Below are positions 19,101-28,212 of a stretch of DNA of 64,000 nt, piece by piece. Where the stretch lies: assembly GCA_032768795.1 (NCBI GenBank), contig CP136494.1, positions 434,001-498,000 of the forward strand. The letters run 5' to 3'. The stretch is from Tremella fuciformis. Its lineage: Eukaryota; Basidiomycota; Tremellomycetes; Tremellales; Tremellaceae. A model generated the notes under the pieces. It worked only from the letters and a program-made list of their open reading frames with translations. It did no database searches and was not told the DNA's origin. Position numbers and translations under genes: made by a program. Position 1 is the first letter of the stretch. Each line of letters begins with the position of its first letter.

Positions 19101-22100
19101 CTCCCCGACCGTCTTGGCTCATCTGCATTGGCGGCTGTGGGCTCGTTTAGTCGACGATCGGGATCCTCTGGTCCGTCGTCGGGATTCGGTTCCGGGCTCG
19201 GTGCATCCTCTCGAATGTACTCATTGGCCCAGCCTCTCCCTTGCCTGGGTACGGCTTGGGGAGGTATGTCGTCCATCTCTTCTCCTTGTTCCTCTTCTTC
19301 TGGTCCCTCCCCTGCCTCAACTATCTCGTTCAGCTCGATGGATGTATCGTCATCCTCGTCGAGGCTCGTCGATGCTTGTCGAGGTTCAGGTTGAGGCGGC
19401 TCCAGGATCCGTCTCGGTTCATCTGAACTGGGCGTTGTCTTCTTGCCCGTGATGAATGTGACGTCTCGACTTGCGATGACCCTGTTGGATTGGGTCAACA
19501 CCTTGTAGCCCCAGCTCCCTTCTGTGTATCCCAGCAGTCGACCGCATTGACCCCGCTCGTCGAGCTTTGATGCGGGGCTCACAACTCGATAGATGCAGTG
19601 TTGGCCAAATGGCTGCATTCCTTCGTATCGTATGTCGATGTCGTGATGTGGTCGAAAGAGAGCGACAGGGATTTTTCCCTGGGAGTCTGGTAGCCTGTTC
19701 CGAGTGAAGACTACATATCGTAGTGCGTCTACCCAGAACTGGGTTGGCAAGTTCGAGTCCGCAAGACATGTCCGGATGTCATTGAGGATAGTGAGATGGA
19801 CGCGCTCGACTCGACTGTTTTGATTGTGTGCGTCGGTCGGCGTGAGGGTGTGCTCAATTCCCTTACTTTTGCACCAGTGGCTGAATTCCTTGCTCGTGAA
19901 TTCGCCTCCTTGGTCTGAGCGGATGGTCTTGACTGTTCGATCGAGCTGATTCTCTGCCAACTTGATATAGTCTTGTAGTGCTTCGGCTGCATCCGACTTC
20001 TTCTTGAGTGGTATGGCCTGCACATATTTGCTGTGGTCGTCATAGCAGGTGAGGAAGTATTGGAAGCCTTCTCTCGACTGGACGGTCGCTGGTCCCCATA
20101 GATCGACTGATACCTTGACGAGGGGTTTGCTGGCTCGACGCGGGTTAGGTAGAGATGCCGAGCGCGTTGCCTTTCCTTTCAGGCAATCCATGCATTCGAC
20201 TCTCCGAAACAATCCCGCCCACTTTGCGCCTAGCTTCCCCTCTTTCCCGAGCTCCCAGACCTTCCTCATGTTCGAGTGACCTAGGCGCTTGTGCCAGGTG
20301 AGGAGGCGGTTGTCTTCGGCTTCAGTGTTTTCTCTTGCCTGAAGTGCTCGGTGAATGCGCGAGGTGGTGCGTACCGGTGTGTCGTCTACAACCCATAGGT
20401 TGCCGAGCTTCTTGCCCCGGAGGATGACCTTTCCTTTCTCGACCAATGTAGCCGAGTCCTTCGAGAAGCGCCAGTGTGTCCCTGTGTACGGACCGAGGCG
20501 CTGTGTCGAGAGGAGGTTGTGCGAGAATGATGGAACGTAGAGGGCGTTGTTGTACCATACGTTGTTGAAGGTGAGGCGGCCGGAGTGTGTAGCCTCGACA
20601 ATCGATCCGTCTCCAATTTGGATCCTGACGGCCTTGTCGAGTTTGGTGAGATGTGAGAGCAGGTGCTTGTCCTTGATGAATGGACTGGTTGCGCCGCTGT
20701 CGATGATGATGGAGGTGGATGGAAGGTTGTCGTTGGCGTGGAGTGCAATCTCCGTCGCATAGTAGCCTTCCTCCTTTGTCTCCCTCAACGAGCCTCTCTT
20801 GTTCTCGCTCGACGAGTCATCTCCTGACTCGCTCTGCTCTCTTGCCTTCATTCCCTTCTTCGCTTGTCCTCCTTGCTTCTTCCTCCTGTCTGCTTCCTTT
20901 GCCGACCTCTGCTCCTGGATGTGCTTCGGCACTCCAATCACTTTCCAGCACTCATCTGTGGAGTGCCTCCCCTGATCCGGATGGTGGATGCATCTCTTGC
21001 CTGCCGGTTTCGGTAGAGATTTGCTGAGCATCCCCATCTCGTTTACGCTCTCGCCCTTTTGTTGACGTCGGCGGTGTTCATCGGCGACCCTATCGATAAC
21101 CTCGTCGAGATGGATCTTGTTCGACGAGGTCCCTGAGTAGAAGGTCGATGCGAGGAGGCCGTATGAGGACGGTAGGCGACGGATGGCGGCGTATGCGCCG
21201 ATCTGGTTGGCGAATTGCTCAAGGGTGAGCTTGGAAGTGATGGCGGAGGAGGTGATTTCGGCCAACTGTGACCGGATAGCAGTGAGATGAGGTTCGGGGT
21301 CCTCATTCTCTGGGATGGTCTCGCCAAATATCGATGACCATAATTCGGCTAGGCGAGATCCGTTATCGGCCCCATATGTGGTGACCAGGTGATCGTAAAG
21401 CCCCTTCGGTTGAGGATTCTCGAAGTCGATCAGGCTCGAGGGAAGCTTATTTTGGACAGTCTCTGTCAGACTGCCGTAGAGAGTGGAGAGGGCGGTGGAC
21501 TGCTCCTTCTCATGCTCGTATAGAGCAACTGCTCTCTTTGATGTCTCGGCTGCTGTGGCCGGACTTGACACTGGATATCGAGCCTCGACGAGTGCTCGGA
21601 TCGCTGACGCGTCTTTGGTGATGTGTGGGACGAGGCCGGCGGATCCGAGGACGACTCGAATCTTGCGCACCCACTGGGCGTAGTTGTCGCGCCCGTTGAG
21701 CTTACGCTCTTCTTTCACCGTATGCACAGATGGCATGACGGAGGACCACTTCGAGGCTGGCGGTGCGTAGGCAAGGTCGACGAGTTTGTTGACGCGTTCT
21801 ATCTACCGCGACTTGTCGAAAGAGACGTTACCACGACGGAATCTTAGCTCTGAGGCAATGGGATTCCGGTCACCTGTTGCCCGCTCAGCACTTGCTATGA
21901 GTGATGCATTCGGACTTACCTGTTGCCCGCTCAGCACTTGCTATGAGTGATGAGGAGGGCAACAGGCGGCGGCATTCTACAAGGTCGTCGAGGGTGTCGG
22001 CGTTATAAGCGGAGTTATCGTTGGTGGCAGCTTCTCTGCCTCGTCGAGGGTGAACCTCGTCGAGGCACAACCTCGTCGAGGATCGAGTAGCCTCGACGAG

Positions 22101-22515
22101 GTTACTCGAAGATGAGTCAAGCTCATGTGAGCGTACCACCTATTTCCGTCGCATATGTGGTGACCAGGTGATCGTAAAGCCCCTTCGGTTGAGGATTCTC
22201 GAAGTCGATCAGGCTCGAGGGAAGCTTATTTTGGACAGTCTCTGTCAGACTGCCGTAGAGAGTGGAGAGGGCGGTGGACTGCTCCTTCTCATGCTCGTAT
22301 AGAGCAACTGCTCTCTTTGATGTCTCGGCTGCTGTGGCCGGACTTGACACTGGATATCGAGCCTCGACGAGTGCTCGGATCACTGACGCGTCTTTGGTGA
22401 TGTGTGGGACGAGGCCGGCGGATCCGAGGACGACTCGAATCTCGCGCACCCACTGGGCGTAGTTGTCGCGCCCGTTGAGCTTACGCTCTTCTTTCACCGT
22501 ATGCACAGATGGCAT
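13172..22515 (-). CDS. gag-pol: Copia-A E1 Gag-Pol, split by E2
   Basis: The coding sequence is complement 22152-22515 joined to 13172-17109, a continuous 1433-codon frame once E2 and one CATAT are removed. The N-terminal part has the Copia Gag motif LNGRDNYAQW. The rest has a variant CX2HX5HX4C knuckle, protease DSGA, the pre-integrase HHCC region, integrase D-D-E (VDLWGP, RSDQGGEF, RVERVH), reverse transcriptase with HVDD, and RNase H (WADADWGG). No stop or frameshift was seen apart from the insertion. Its variant pattern is gag/protease type H, integrase type H, RT type NR and C-terminus GGQMSQ. Confidence 0.9.
17115..17415 (-). repeat. 3' LTR of Copia-A E2
   Basis: A 301 bp LTR whose first 15 bases are duplicated in tandem (17115-17129, 17130-17144). 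It is shorter inside than its partner because of a deletion in the CCTCGTCGAGG repeats. Confidence 0.92.
17435..21736 (-). CDS. gag-pol: Copia-A E2 Gag-Pol polyprotein, intact
   Basis: This single 1433-residue polyprotein performs particle assembly, maturation, reverse transcription and integration. The N-terminal Gag contains LNGRDNYAQW (about residue 13) and a CX2HX5HX4C knuckle (about 249). Protease DSGA is near residue 345, the pre-integrase HHCC region near 480-520, integrase D-D-E near 544, 606 and 642, reverse transcriptase HVDD near 1108 and RNase H near 1274. The start ATG follows ccgtc, 97 bases after the 5' LTR. Gag and Pol share one frame, so Gag excess must come from splicing or processing. 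Variant pattern: N, Q, KS, GGQMSQ. Confidence 0.95.
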   Translation of the reverse strand: MPSVHTVKEERKLNGRDNYAQWVRKIRVVLGSAGLVPHITKDASAIRALVEARYPVSSPATAAETSKRAVALYEHEKEQSTALSTLYGSLTETVQNKLPSSLIDFENPQPKGLYDHLVTTYGADNGSRLAELWSSIFGETIPENEDPEPHLTAIRSQLAEITSSAITSKLTLEQFANQIGAYAAIRRLPSSYGLLASTFYSGTSSNKIHLDEVIDRVADEHRRRQQKGESVNEMGMLSKSLPKPAGKRCIHHPDQGRHSTDECWKVIGVPKHIQEQRSAKEADRRKKQGGQAKKGMKAREQSESGDDSSSENKRGSLRETKEEGYYATEIALHANDNLPSTSIIIDSGATSPFIKDKHLLSHLTKLDKAVRIQIGDGSIVEATHSGRLTFNNVWYNNALYVPSFSHNLLSTQRLGPYTGTHWRFSKDSATLVEKGKVILRGKKLGNLWVVDDTPVRTTSRIHRALQARENTEAEDNRLLTWHKRLGHSNMRKVWELGKEGKLGAKWAGLFRRVECMDCLKGKATRSASLPNPRRASKPLVKVSVDLWGPATVQSREGFQYFLTCYDDHSKYVQAIPLKKKSDAAEALQDYIKLAENQLDRTVKTIRSDQGGEFTSKEFSHWCKSKGIEHTLTPTDAHNQNSRVERVHLTILNDIRTCLADSNLPTQFWVDALRYVVFTRNRLPDSQGKIPVALFRPHHDIDIRYEGMQPFGQHCIYRVVSPASKLDERGQCGRLLGYTEGSWGYKVLTQSNRVIASRDVTFITGKKTTPSSDEPRRILEPPQPEPRQASTSLDEDDDTSIELNEIVEAGEGPEEEEQGEEMDDIPPQAVPRQGRGWANEYIREDAPSPEPNPDDGPEDPDRRLNEPTAANADEPRRSGRLAGQDPSHHPLHDIDMDYNRVAIEHALSAQSLNNPQSYTEARRAADWEDWKSAMDEEMGKMEKYGVWEMVPKENHRTLTGKWVFTRKIDGDTGKASQHKARFVVRGFQQVSGRDFDELFASVTHKSSFRLFLSIVNYLDWECDQIDIIGAFLKANIDKDIFIEPPEGSDIAAGHVLHLRKSLYGLRQSPYLFNKRLDEFLRELGFKPTLADPCIYSLRQGHKRCMISVHVDDMLIAGNDRSTINEIKRKINKELECKDQGPVSYFLGINIYRDRPNKKMYLSQEHYIEAVLQRFGEPGKACKTILPDAKLVEATPKEVDEARDKPYPALAGSILYIATITRPDIAYAASLLCRFISKWSLTHWRAAKHLLRYLRGTSDLALTFDAHAGRRALLGWADADWGGCLDTRRSTTGYVFTTYGGIVSWKSRRQPTVALSTTQAELLASTEAGKEAIWLRQLLNDLDLGIDGAVPIYNDNNGAIQLAKHQHGFKLNKAFDMRAQWIREHQAGGLLELKYTPTDSNRADILTKTLSAEKTRQLRQLLGLERQGEGGQMSQ
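21834..22151 (-). repeat. 5' LTR of Copia-A E2
   Basis: A 318 bp type I LTR. On the minus strand it is followed directly by TGGTAACGTCTC, a plausible tRNA-type primer site starting TGG. Confidence 0.93.
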
Positions 22516-22612
22516 GACGGAGGACCACTTCGAGGCTGGCGGTGCGTAGGCAAGGTCGACGAGTTTGTTGACGCGTTCTATCTACCGCGACTTGTCGAAC
22601 GAGACGTTACCA

Positions 22613-22930
22613 CGACGGAATCCTAGCTCTGAGGCAATGGGATTCCGGTCACCTGTTGCCCGCTCAGCACTTGCTATGAGTGATGCATTCGGACTTACCT
22701 GTTGCCCGCTCAGCACTTGCTATGAGTGATGAGGAGGGCAACAGGCGGCGGCATTCTACAAGGTCGTCGAGGGTGTCGGCGTTATAAGCGGAGTTATCGT
22801 TGGTGGCAGCTTCTCTGCCTCGTCGAGGGTGAACCTCGTCGAGGCACAACCTCGTCGAGGATCGAGTAGCCTCGACGAGGTTACTCGAAGATGAGTCAAG
22901 CTCATGTGAGCGTACCACCTATTTCCGTCG
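22613..22930 (-). repeat. 5' LTR of Copia-A E1
   Basis: A 318 bp type I LTR, nearly identical to the E1 3' LTR (cggaatcctagc here, cggaatcttagc there). Confidence 0.93.
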
Positions 22931-23004
22931 CCTTTATCCTTTATTCTTGACTCTGATATTGTGCGAGAGGGCCTCTGCCAATGGGAGAGCGCAGCATCGT
23001 GACA
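22931..23004 (+). repeat. 3' fragment of a Gypsy-2-type LTR
   Basis: The sequence cctttatcctttattcttga through gcagcatcgtgaca matches the last 74 bases of the Gypsy-2 LTR (ending at 51382) with a few substitutions. The adjoining 160 bases (23005-23164) do not resemble the Gypsy-2 leader, so this is a relic. I see no feature in that spacer. Confidence 0.85.
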
Positions 23005-23161
23005 TTAATCTCATCGATAGCGAGGAAGTGATTACATCGGTCGATGTCTGACATCATAGGTCGAAGAAGTGATGTCGTCAAGTTGATGACCCGAGGTAAT
23101 AGGTTGGGGTGGGATCTGATCATAGTCATGACATCATGCAGCTGTTCTGCCTGAGGTGCCG

Positions 23162-24091
23162 TCATGACACTATGCCCTCGTTGATGGACGGGTTGTCCAG
23201 GTTACTACGGGGCCAAGAAAGGTGATTGATGGTCCGTAGTTTGCCGCCTGCCTTGGAGACGGTTCCGACCGGGGACGCCACAAACTTGGCTGCGCCGTCG
23301 GTGTCTCGCAAGCGACTGTCCACGAAAGGGATGGCATAGCCTTTCTCGACCCTCTCATCGATGCTGGTCCGGACATGGACTTTCTCGTTGGCCTCCATCT
23401 TCAAATTTGGCACGCCGGAGGATGGCCTGCCCGTCGCCCGGAGTGGTCCCTTGTACCCGAGCTTAGCGCCGTGCCCGATCATACCCAGGATGTTTGTCAC
23501 GAAGGTAGGATCTGGGTAGCTGTGGAGCAAGCCCGCCCAGGCTAGGGGTTTCAGCCTGCTGGGTGTGAGAGGATAGTCGTCCGGGTCAAAGAGCGGCTAA
23601 CCTGGGGATGTGTTGGGCCGAGCGGGAGGTATCGTCCGGGGCGCCTCTAGACCTGCCGCGCGGGCCAGGTCTAGCAACTCCTTGAACGCCGAGGTCAAGA
23701 ACCGTGCGACGTACGCGTGGATGGGCGGTGGGACGGGTGGTGCCGGGATCGGAAGCGCCGGGTTGGGGGTGGGTTGGGCGTCGGTCTGCAGGGGTGAGGG
23801 TTGACGCGTTGAAGGCGGCGGCGCAGGCAAGTCCAACATGGGAGGGTGCACTGCAGACTCGCCCTCCTCGAGCAGCTGCGCAACCGGTGATGGCGGCGGC
23901 GCGGGCGAGTCCGACGCGGGAGGGGGCACTGCAGCCTCGCCCTCCTTGTGGAGCTGCGCGGCCGGCAATGGCGGCGTCGACAGGGCGATGACTGAGGGTG
24001 GGGAAACGGGGGGGTCGGGAGAGGGAGATGGTGGCGGGGGCGGTCTGGGCAGAGGCGCTGTGGCAGCCTGCGCTGCCCGCGCGCCCCACAA
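23162..24091 (-). pseudogene. DIRS-like retroelement: N-terminus of pol, truncated
   Basis: Downstream of a proline-rich stretch and an in-frame TAG at about 23597, the minus strand reads LFDPDDYPLTP, then LLHSYPDPTFV, KLGYKGP, SPVGTVSKAGGKLRTINHLS and INEGI. This order is typical of the start of the reverse transcriptase of fungal DIRS-type (tyrosine recombinase) retrotransposons. The catalytic RT box, RNase H, methylase and recombinase are absent, because the sequence ends at 23162. Inactive relic. The family assignment rests on motif order from memory. Confidence 0.6.
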
Positions 24092-24094
24092 CCT

Positions 24095-25448
24095 TCACTC
24101 CGTAGCCCGTTTGGGGCAGGAGGTGACGGGATGGGGTCTGCTACAAATGAGGCAAACGTGCCAACGTTTGCACTGGTCGTTGTTGCAGTTGCCCGTGTGG
24201 AATCTGACGCAGATATCCGACGCATTCTGCTCGGCTGTTGGCCGTTTCCGTTTTTGCAAGTCAGCGCCGGCGGGGGCGGGGCCGACCCGCGAGAGGAGGG
24301 ATGGGCGGGGAGGGGCAGAGAGGGTGACCTGAGCGGAGGGGGCAGGCTGAGGAGGGCGAGGCGGGGCGGATTCAGGTTTCCGGCGAAGTACCAGAGCCGC
24401 TTCAGTGTCGACTTTGCCATACCACTCATCCACTGAGAACAGGCCACGGCAGCCGGCACGGTCGACGATGAGGTGGTAGCGTAGGACTGACTCCCACGTG
24501 TACTCGCTGGCCCACTCAGTCAGGCGGCGCATATGCCACGACATCGCGCCATGGATGTGCATCGCGGCCTCGGGCTTGCCGCATCCCAGGAGAATGAGGT
24601 CCGTATATATGGACCACGCGTAGGCGAACACGGACGGGGAGGGGAGGGCCTTGACCAGACGTGTAAGGACGTCCGATGTCGTGGGGGTCCGCAGGCGCGA
24701 CTGCGCGGAACACAGAGGAGGTGGGGGAGGGAACAAAACCCATACTTTGGGCAGCGGGCGTGGGTCGTTTGAGTGGGGTCTCTGGCGGGAGCAGAGACGG
24801 GAGCTGATCCGGGGGTAGGCGCGCTGAAAGCGCGAGGTCTCTTACGGCGGGGTCCAGGTAGGCGTAGCGGTCCAAGATGGGAGGGCACTCACCGTACTGG
24901 CCGCGGAGTGGTGCGGGAAGGGCCGCCAGCAAAGGCGCGGCAGGCGCCGCTGGCGGCAGGCCCCGGGTTGGCGGGCGGTGGGCCAACGAGCGCAGAGCTC
25001 CCAGGCCGGACAGCGCCGGGCGAGGGGGTGCGGGGGCTGGGGGGATTGGGGCACTGCGTGCCTTCTGGGCATTCAGTTGGCCGGCCATGGCCGTGACTGA
25101 GTCCGAGAGTTGCTTCACCGTGGCAAGCAGGCCCTCATATCGGAGGTCTGCCACGAGTGAATTGCCGGTGGCGTTATCAGTTTTGCCGAGACCCGCACCG
25201 TCAACGTCGGCGTTAAGGTCCTGGTCCTCGGCGAAATTGTAGATGCCACTTAGGACATCATCGTCGGGGTTACCGGGGAGAGGGTTGCGAGGAAAGAGGT
25301 CCTCGTCCTCCTCACGCTCAGCCGCCTGCTGGGCAGGGCGCGGCTGGGCTGACGACGCGGAACGAGATGTGCTAGCCGCTGTGGGCCTCTGATAGCCCGC
25401 TGGGGCCGGAGCGAGCGGCCTGAGGCGTTTGGCGGGTGGCTGGAACAT
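24095..25448 (-). pseudogene. DIRS-like Gag-type protein, frameshifted
   Basis: Two overlapping minus-strand frames make one protein. The first starts near 25448 (MFQPPAKRLRPL), is Pro/Ala-rich and contains a short helical part (LLATVKQLSDSVTAM). The second (24736-24095) contains WASEYTWESVLRYH and GLFSVDEWYGKVD, then a cysteine/histidine zinc motif, CVRFHTGNCNNDQCKRWHVC. The frame changes between about 24790 and 24720. I did not find an intron of suitable length, so an indel is more likely. Such proteins precede pol in fungal DIRS-like elements, and the RT remnant lies directly downstream. Confidence 0.55.
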
Positions 25449-26139
25449 GCCGACGGGGAGGCGTGCGGCAAGAGAGAGAATGCTGTAAGGATGAGGCAGG
25501 CGGAAGCGCTGAGGATGCTGGACGGCGAGTCGCGGGAGACAAGAGGCGGATGAGAGATTCCGCCCTGGCTCCCGGGTGCCCTTTGTTGAATCGCGGACGA
25601 GCTGGAAGAGAGAATTCATCGTACTATCTCTATGAGTGGTGGCTATATGTAGTTTCGTCTATCTACGGTAATTCCTATAACCCCGCAGTGGCGGCTAACC
25701 TTCAACACTCCCCTTTAGACGTCACTGCCCATCCAAGCATGCGTGCACGCCATCAGAGTAGCCTTGCTCACTGTGCCACATTTGCCACCCATCCATAACT
25801 CCTCATAACTCCAGTCCCTGACTGAGCCTCCGCCGGCGTCAACACGCCGCCCGCTCTCTCTTTTACCTCTTCACCGTCCAGTGATCCCGGGGTGAGTCCA
25901 GTGAATTCCCGGTTCCGCCGGGTGAGGAGCAGTGTCCTAGGCCTCACCCGCCGGCCTGCTATGGTCTCGAGGCGGGATCCTATCGGTCGGGACCTTGGTT
26001 GCGAGCGGGTCAGCACCCGGGGCAAACGCGGCGGTTTCAGAGTCTTCAACAGATTCCCGCTTAGCGAAGAAGTACACGCTTAACGCAACTGGGGATCTCT
26101 CGACTCGATGGTTCCTGCCGCCTTGTTCCGGAGTATGGT
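25449..26139 (-). repeat. 3' region and likely LTR of Copia-B
   Basis: After the Copia-B stop, about 430 bases on the minus strand show no coding function. The purine tract aaaggggag is then followed by TGTTGAAGG at 25707, the classic start of a Copia 3' LTR. The inner end of the LTR is unclear. A CA at about 25481 would give 227 bp, but with no partner this cannot be confirmed. Confidence 0.55.
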
Positions 26140-27843
26140 TCATGCGTGAGTCCTCTTTTGCTCCGCCTCTACTACTCCCAACCCCTCTCGGTGTCGCTGA
26201 TGCGCCGGTCCCGCCAAACCCTTTGTGAAGATGTCGGCCAGTTGGTCGTCTGTTCTGACGTATTCCAGATCATATCTGCCGCTCTTCTTGACGTCTCGGA
26301 TCTGATGCCAGTATATGTCAATGTGCTTGGTTGAACGATGGTGAGCCGGATTCTCTACCAGGGCTATGGCCGACTGGTTGTCGCACCATATCATCACCCT
26401 TTCCGTGCTCTCCACTCCGTACTCCATCAACGCCTTCTTTACCCATTCCACGTCCTTCCAGGTTTCCGTGAGGGCGTAATACTCGGCTTTGGCTGTTGAT
26501 AACGCTCGACTCTTCTGCTTCTGTGTCGCCCAGCTGACAGTAGATCCTCGGAACTTGACAATAAAGCCACTTGTTGACTTTCTGTCGGACAAGTCCCCAG
26601 CGTGGTCGGCATCGCTCCATGCTTCCAGCACGGGCGTTCTCCTTTTGCCGCCAAGCTTCAATCCTAAGGTGTGTGTACCCTTCAAGTACTTCAACGCCCT
26701 TTTCCCCATCTCCCAGTGCTCTTGTGTTGGAGCTGAGCAAAGTCTTGCCAGTGCGCTGACCGTGAAGGTGATGTCCGGTCGCGTCGCCATTGCTGCCCAC
26801 ATCAAGCTCCCAACTAGCTGCTGGTATCTTCCCACGCCCTCGTGACACGGCTCTCCATCTGGTTGGAGGTGGACACCCGCTACCCATGGGGTGGTGACAG
26901 GCTTGGCGGTTGTCATATTGAATCGGTCAAGGATGGTGTCGATGTAAGCGGTTTGACTGAGGTGGATGGTGCGCTCCTCCGTGTCTCGGCTGACCTTCAG
27001 TCCAAGCATGAACGTCACCTCTCCGGCATCCGTCATCTCCCAACGCCTTGCTAATTCTCTCTTGATCTCATCAACCTTCGCCTGGTCCTTTGCTGCTACC
27101 AGCATGTCGTCCACGTACACCACCAGGTACGCCGTCTTGCTTCCTTTTCTCACATACACTCCCCAGTCCTGTGCACACCGCTCGAACCCGAGCTTTGCCA
27201 GTTGCTTATCCAAAGCCTCCCACCAGGTTTGACCTGCTTGCTTCAATCCGTAAAGGGCCTTGAGCAGCTTCACGCAGTTTGCCTTCCTGTTGGTCGCTTG
27301 ATAGCCAAGGGGTATCTCCATGTAGATTGGTACTGTGAGTTCTCCGTTGAGAAATGCTGAAATGACATCGACCTGACCTGTTGCTAGGCCATCTGTCGCC
27401 ACAATGGTGAAGAATATTCGAAGTGATGTGAGGCGTGCCACGGGAGAGTAGGTCTCCTCGAAGTCTTGTCCGGGGACCTGCGAGTATCCTTTGGCAACAA
27501 TCCGAGCCTTGTGCTTGATGATTGCTCCGTCCTGATCTCGCTTTGTCTTGAACACCCATTTGCACCCTACTATCCTTCTGCCCTCGGGCAAAACCGCTTC
27601 TTCCCATGTCCCAGCTTTCTCAATCACGCACAGCTCTGCGCTCAACGCCTCCTCCCACTGTTTCTTGAGGGGTGACGCCATGGCCTGCCCATACGTCTTT
27701 GGATCATCGTCCAATGCTGCCGTTGCTGACAGCATCCAGCCAAATATCTCGTCATTGCTTGCAATGTTGACCTCGCCATCGGCAATCATTACTCGTGGCG
27801 CCCGGACTCTTTCACTGCGCCGAGGTTGGAATGGTACTGGCTC
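26140..27843 (-). CDS. pol: Copia-B Pol, C-terminal half (RT and RNase H), partial
   Basis: This stretch of about 567 codons covers the Copia reverse transcriptase from its start (CKWVFKTKRDQDG, ARIVAKGYSQ) through the YVDDMLVA catalytic box and the RNase H region (SDADHAGD, ALSTAKAEYYAL, WCDNQSAI) to the end. It is clearly a different family from Copia-A, with YVDD rather than HVDD and a different RNase H. The frame is uninterrupted, but the 5' half is missing because Copia-A E4 abuts at 27844. The element is therefore dead, although the remaining sequence is well preserved. Confidence 0.92.
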   Translation of the reverse strand, partial: EPVPFQPRRSERVRAPRVMIADGEVNIASNDEIFGWMLSATAALDDDPKTYGQAMASPLKKQWEEALSAELCVIEKAGTWEEAVLPEGRRIVGCKWVFKTKRDQDGAIIKHKARIVAKGYSQVPGQDFEETYSPVARLTSLRIFFTIVATDGLATGQVDVISAFLNGELTVPIYMEIPLGYQATNRKANCVKLLKALYGLKQAGQTWWEALDKQLAKLGFERCAQDWGVYVRKGSKTAYLVVYVDDMLVAAKDQAKVDEIKRELARRWEMTDAGEVTFMLGLKVSRDTEERTIHLSQTAYIDTILDRFNMTTAKPVTTPWVAGVHLQPDGEPCHEGVGRYQQLVGSLMWAAMATRPDITFTVSALARLCSAPTQEHWEMGKRALKYLKGTHTLGLKLGGKRRTPVLEAWSDADHAGDLSDRKSTSGFIVKFRGSTVSWATQKQKSRALSTAKAEYYALTETWKDVEWVKKALMEYGVESTERVMIWCDNQSAIALVENPAHHRSTKHIDIYWHQIRDVKKSGRYDLEYVRTDDQLADIFTKGLAGPAHQRHREGLGVVEAEQKRTHA

Positions 27844-28115
27844 CAACGGAAATAGGTGGTACGCTCACATGAGCTTGACTCATCCTCGAGTAGCCTCGTC
27901 GAGGCACACACATCCTCGACGAGGTTGTGCCTCGACGAGGTTCAACCTCGACGAGGCAGGGAAGCCGCCACCAACGATAACTCCGCATATAACGCCGACA
28001 CCCTCGACGACCTTGTAGAATGCCGCCGCCTGTTGCCCTTCTCATCACTCATAGCAAGTGCTGAGCGGGCAACAGGTGACCGGAATCCCATTGCCTCAGA
28101 GCTAAGATTCCGTCG
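27844..28115 (+). repeat. 5' LTR of Copia-A E4
   Basis: A 272 bp LTR with only one copy of the 46 bp unit (others have two) and three CCTCGACGAGG units. It is followed by TGGTAACGTCTCG, the putative primer site. Confidence 0.92.
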
Positions 28116-28212
28116 TGGTAACGTCTCGTTCGACAAGTCGCGGTAGATAGAACGCGTCAACAAACTCGTCGACCTTGCCTACGCACCGCCAGCCTCGAAG
28201 TGGTCCTCCGTC

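Larger units (their letters stand above)
17115..22151 (-). mobile_element. Copia-A copy E2, complete, nested in E1
   Basis: E2 is flanked by CATAT (17110-17114, 22152-22156). It has LTRs at 17115-17415 and 21834-22151 and an intact gag-pol frame. The two LTRs differ by indels. The left one has a 15 bp terminal duplication (CGACGGAATCTTAGC twice) and lacks a 32 bp stretch of CCTCGTCGAGG units. Confidence 0.93.
12835..22930 (-). mobile_element. Copia-A copy E1, with copy E2 nested inside
   Basis: E1 has LTRs at 12835-13152 (3') and 22613-22930 (5'), which differ at about one base. Its gag-pol frame is split by E2, which inserted between 17109 and 22157 with the duplication CATAT. The outer flanks do not match: GGAAC on the left (inside Gypsy-3 pol) and CCTTT on the right (inside a Gypsy-2-type LTR). 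The locus therefore looks rearranged after insertion. Confidence 0.9.

Noticed and set aside
25449..25619. Extending the DIRS-like Gag start to an upstream ATG at 25619
   Set aside because: That stretch lies inside the probable Copia-B LTR, so the ATG near 25448 is more plausible.
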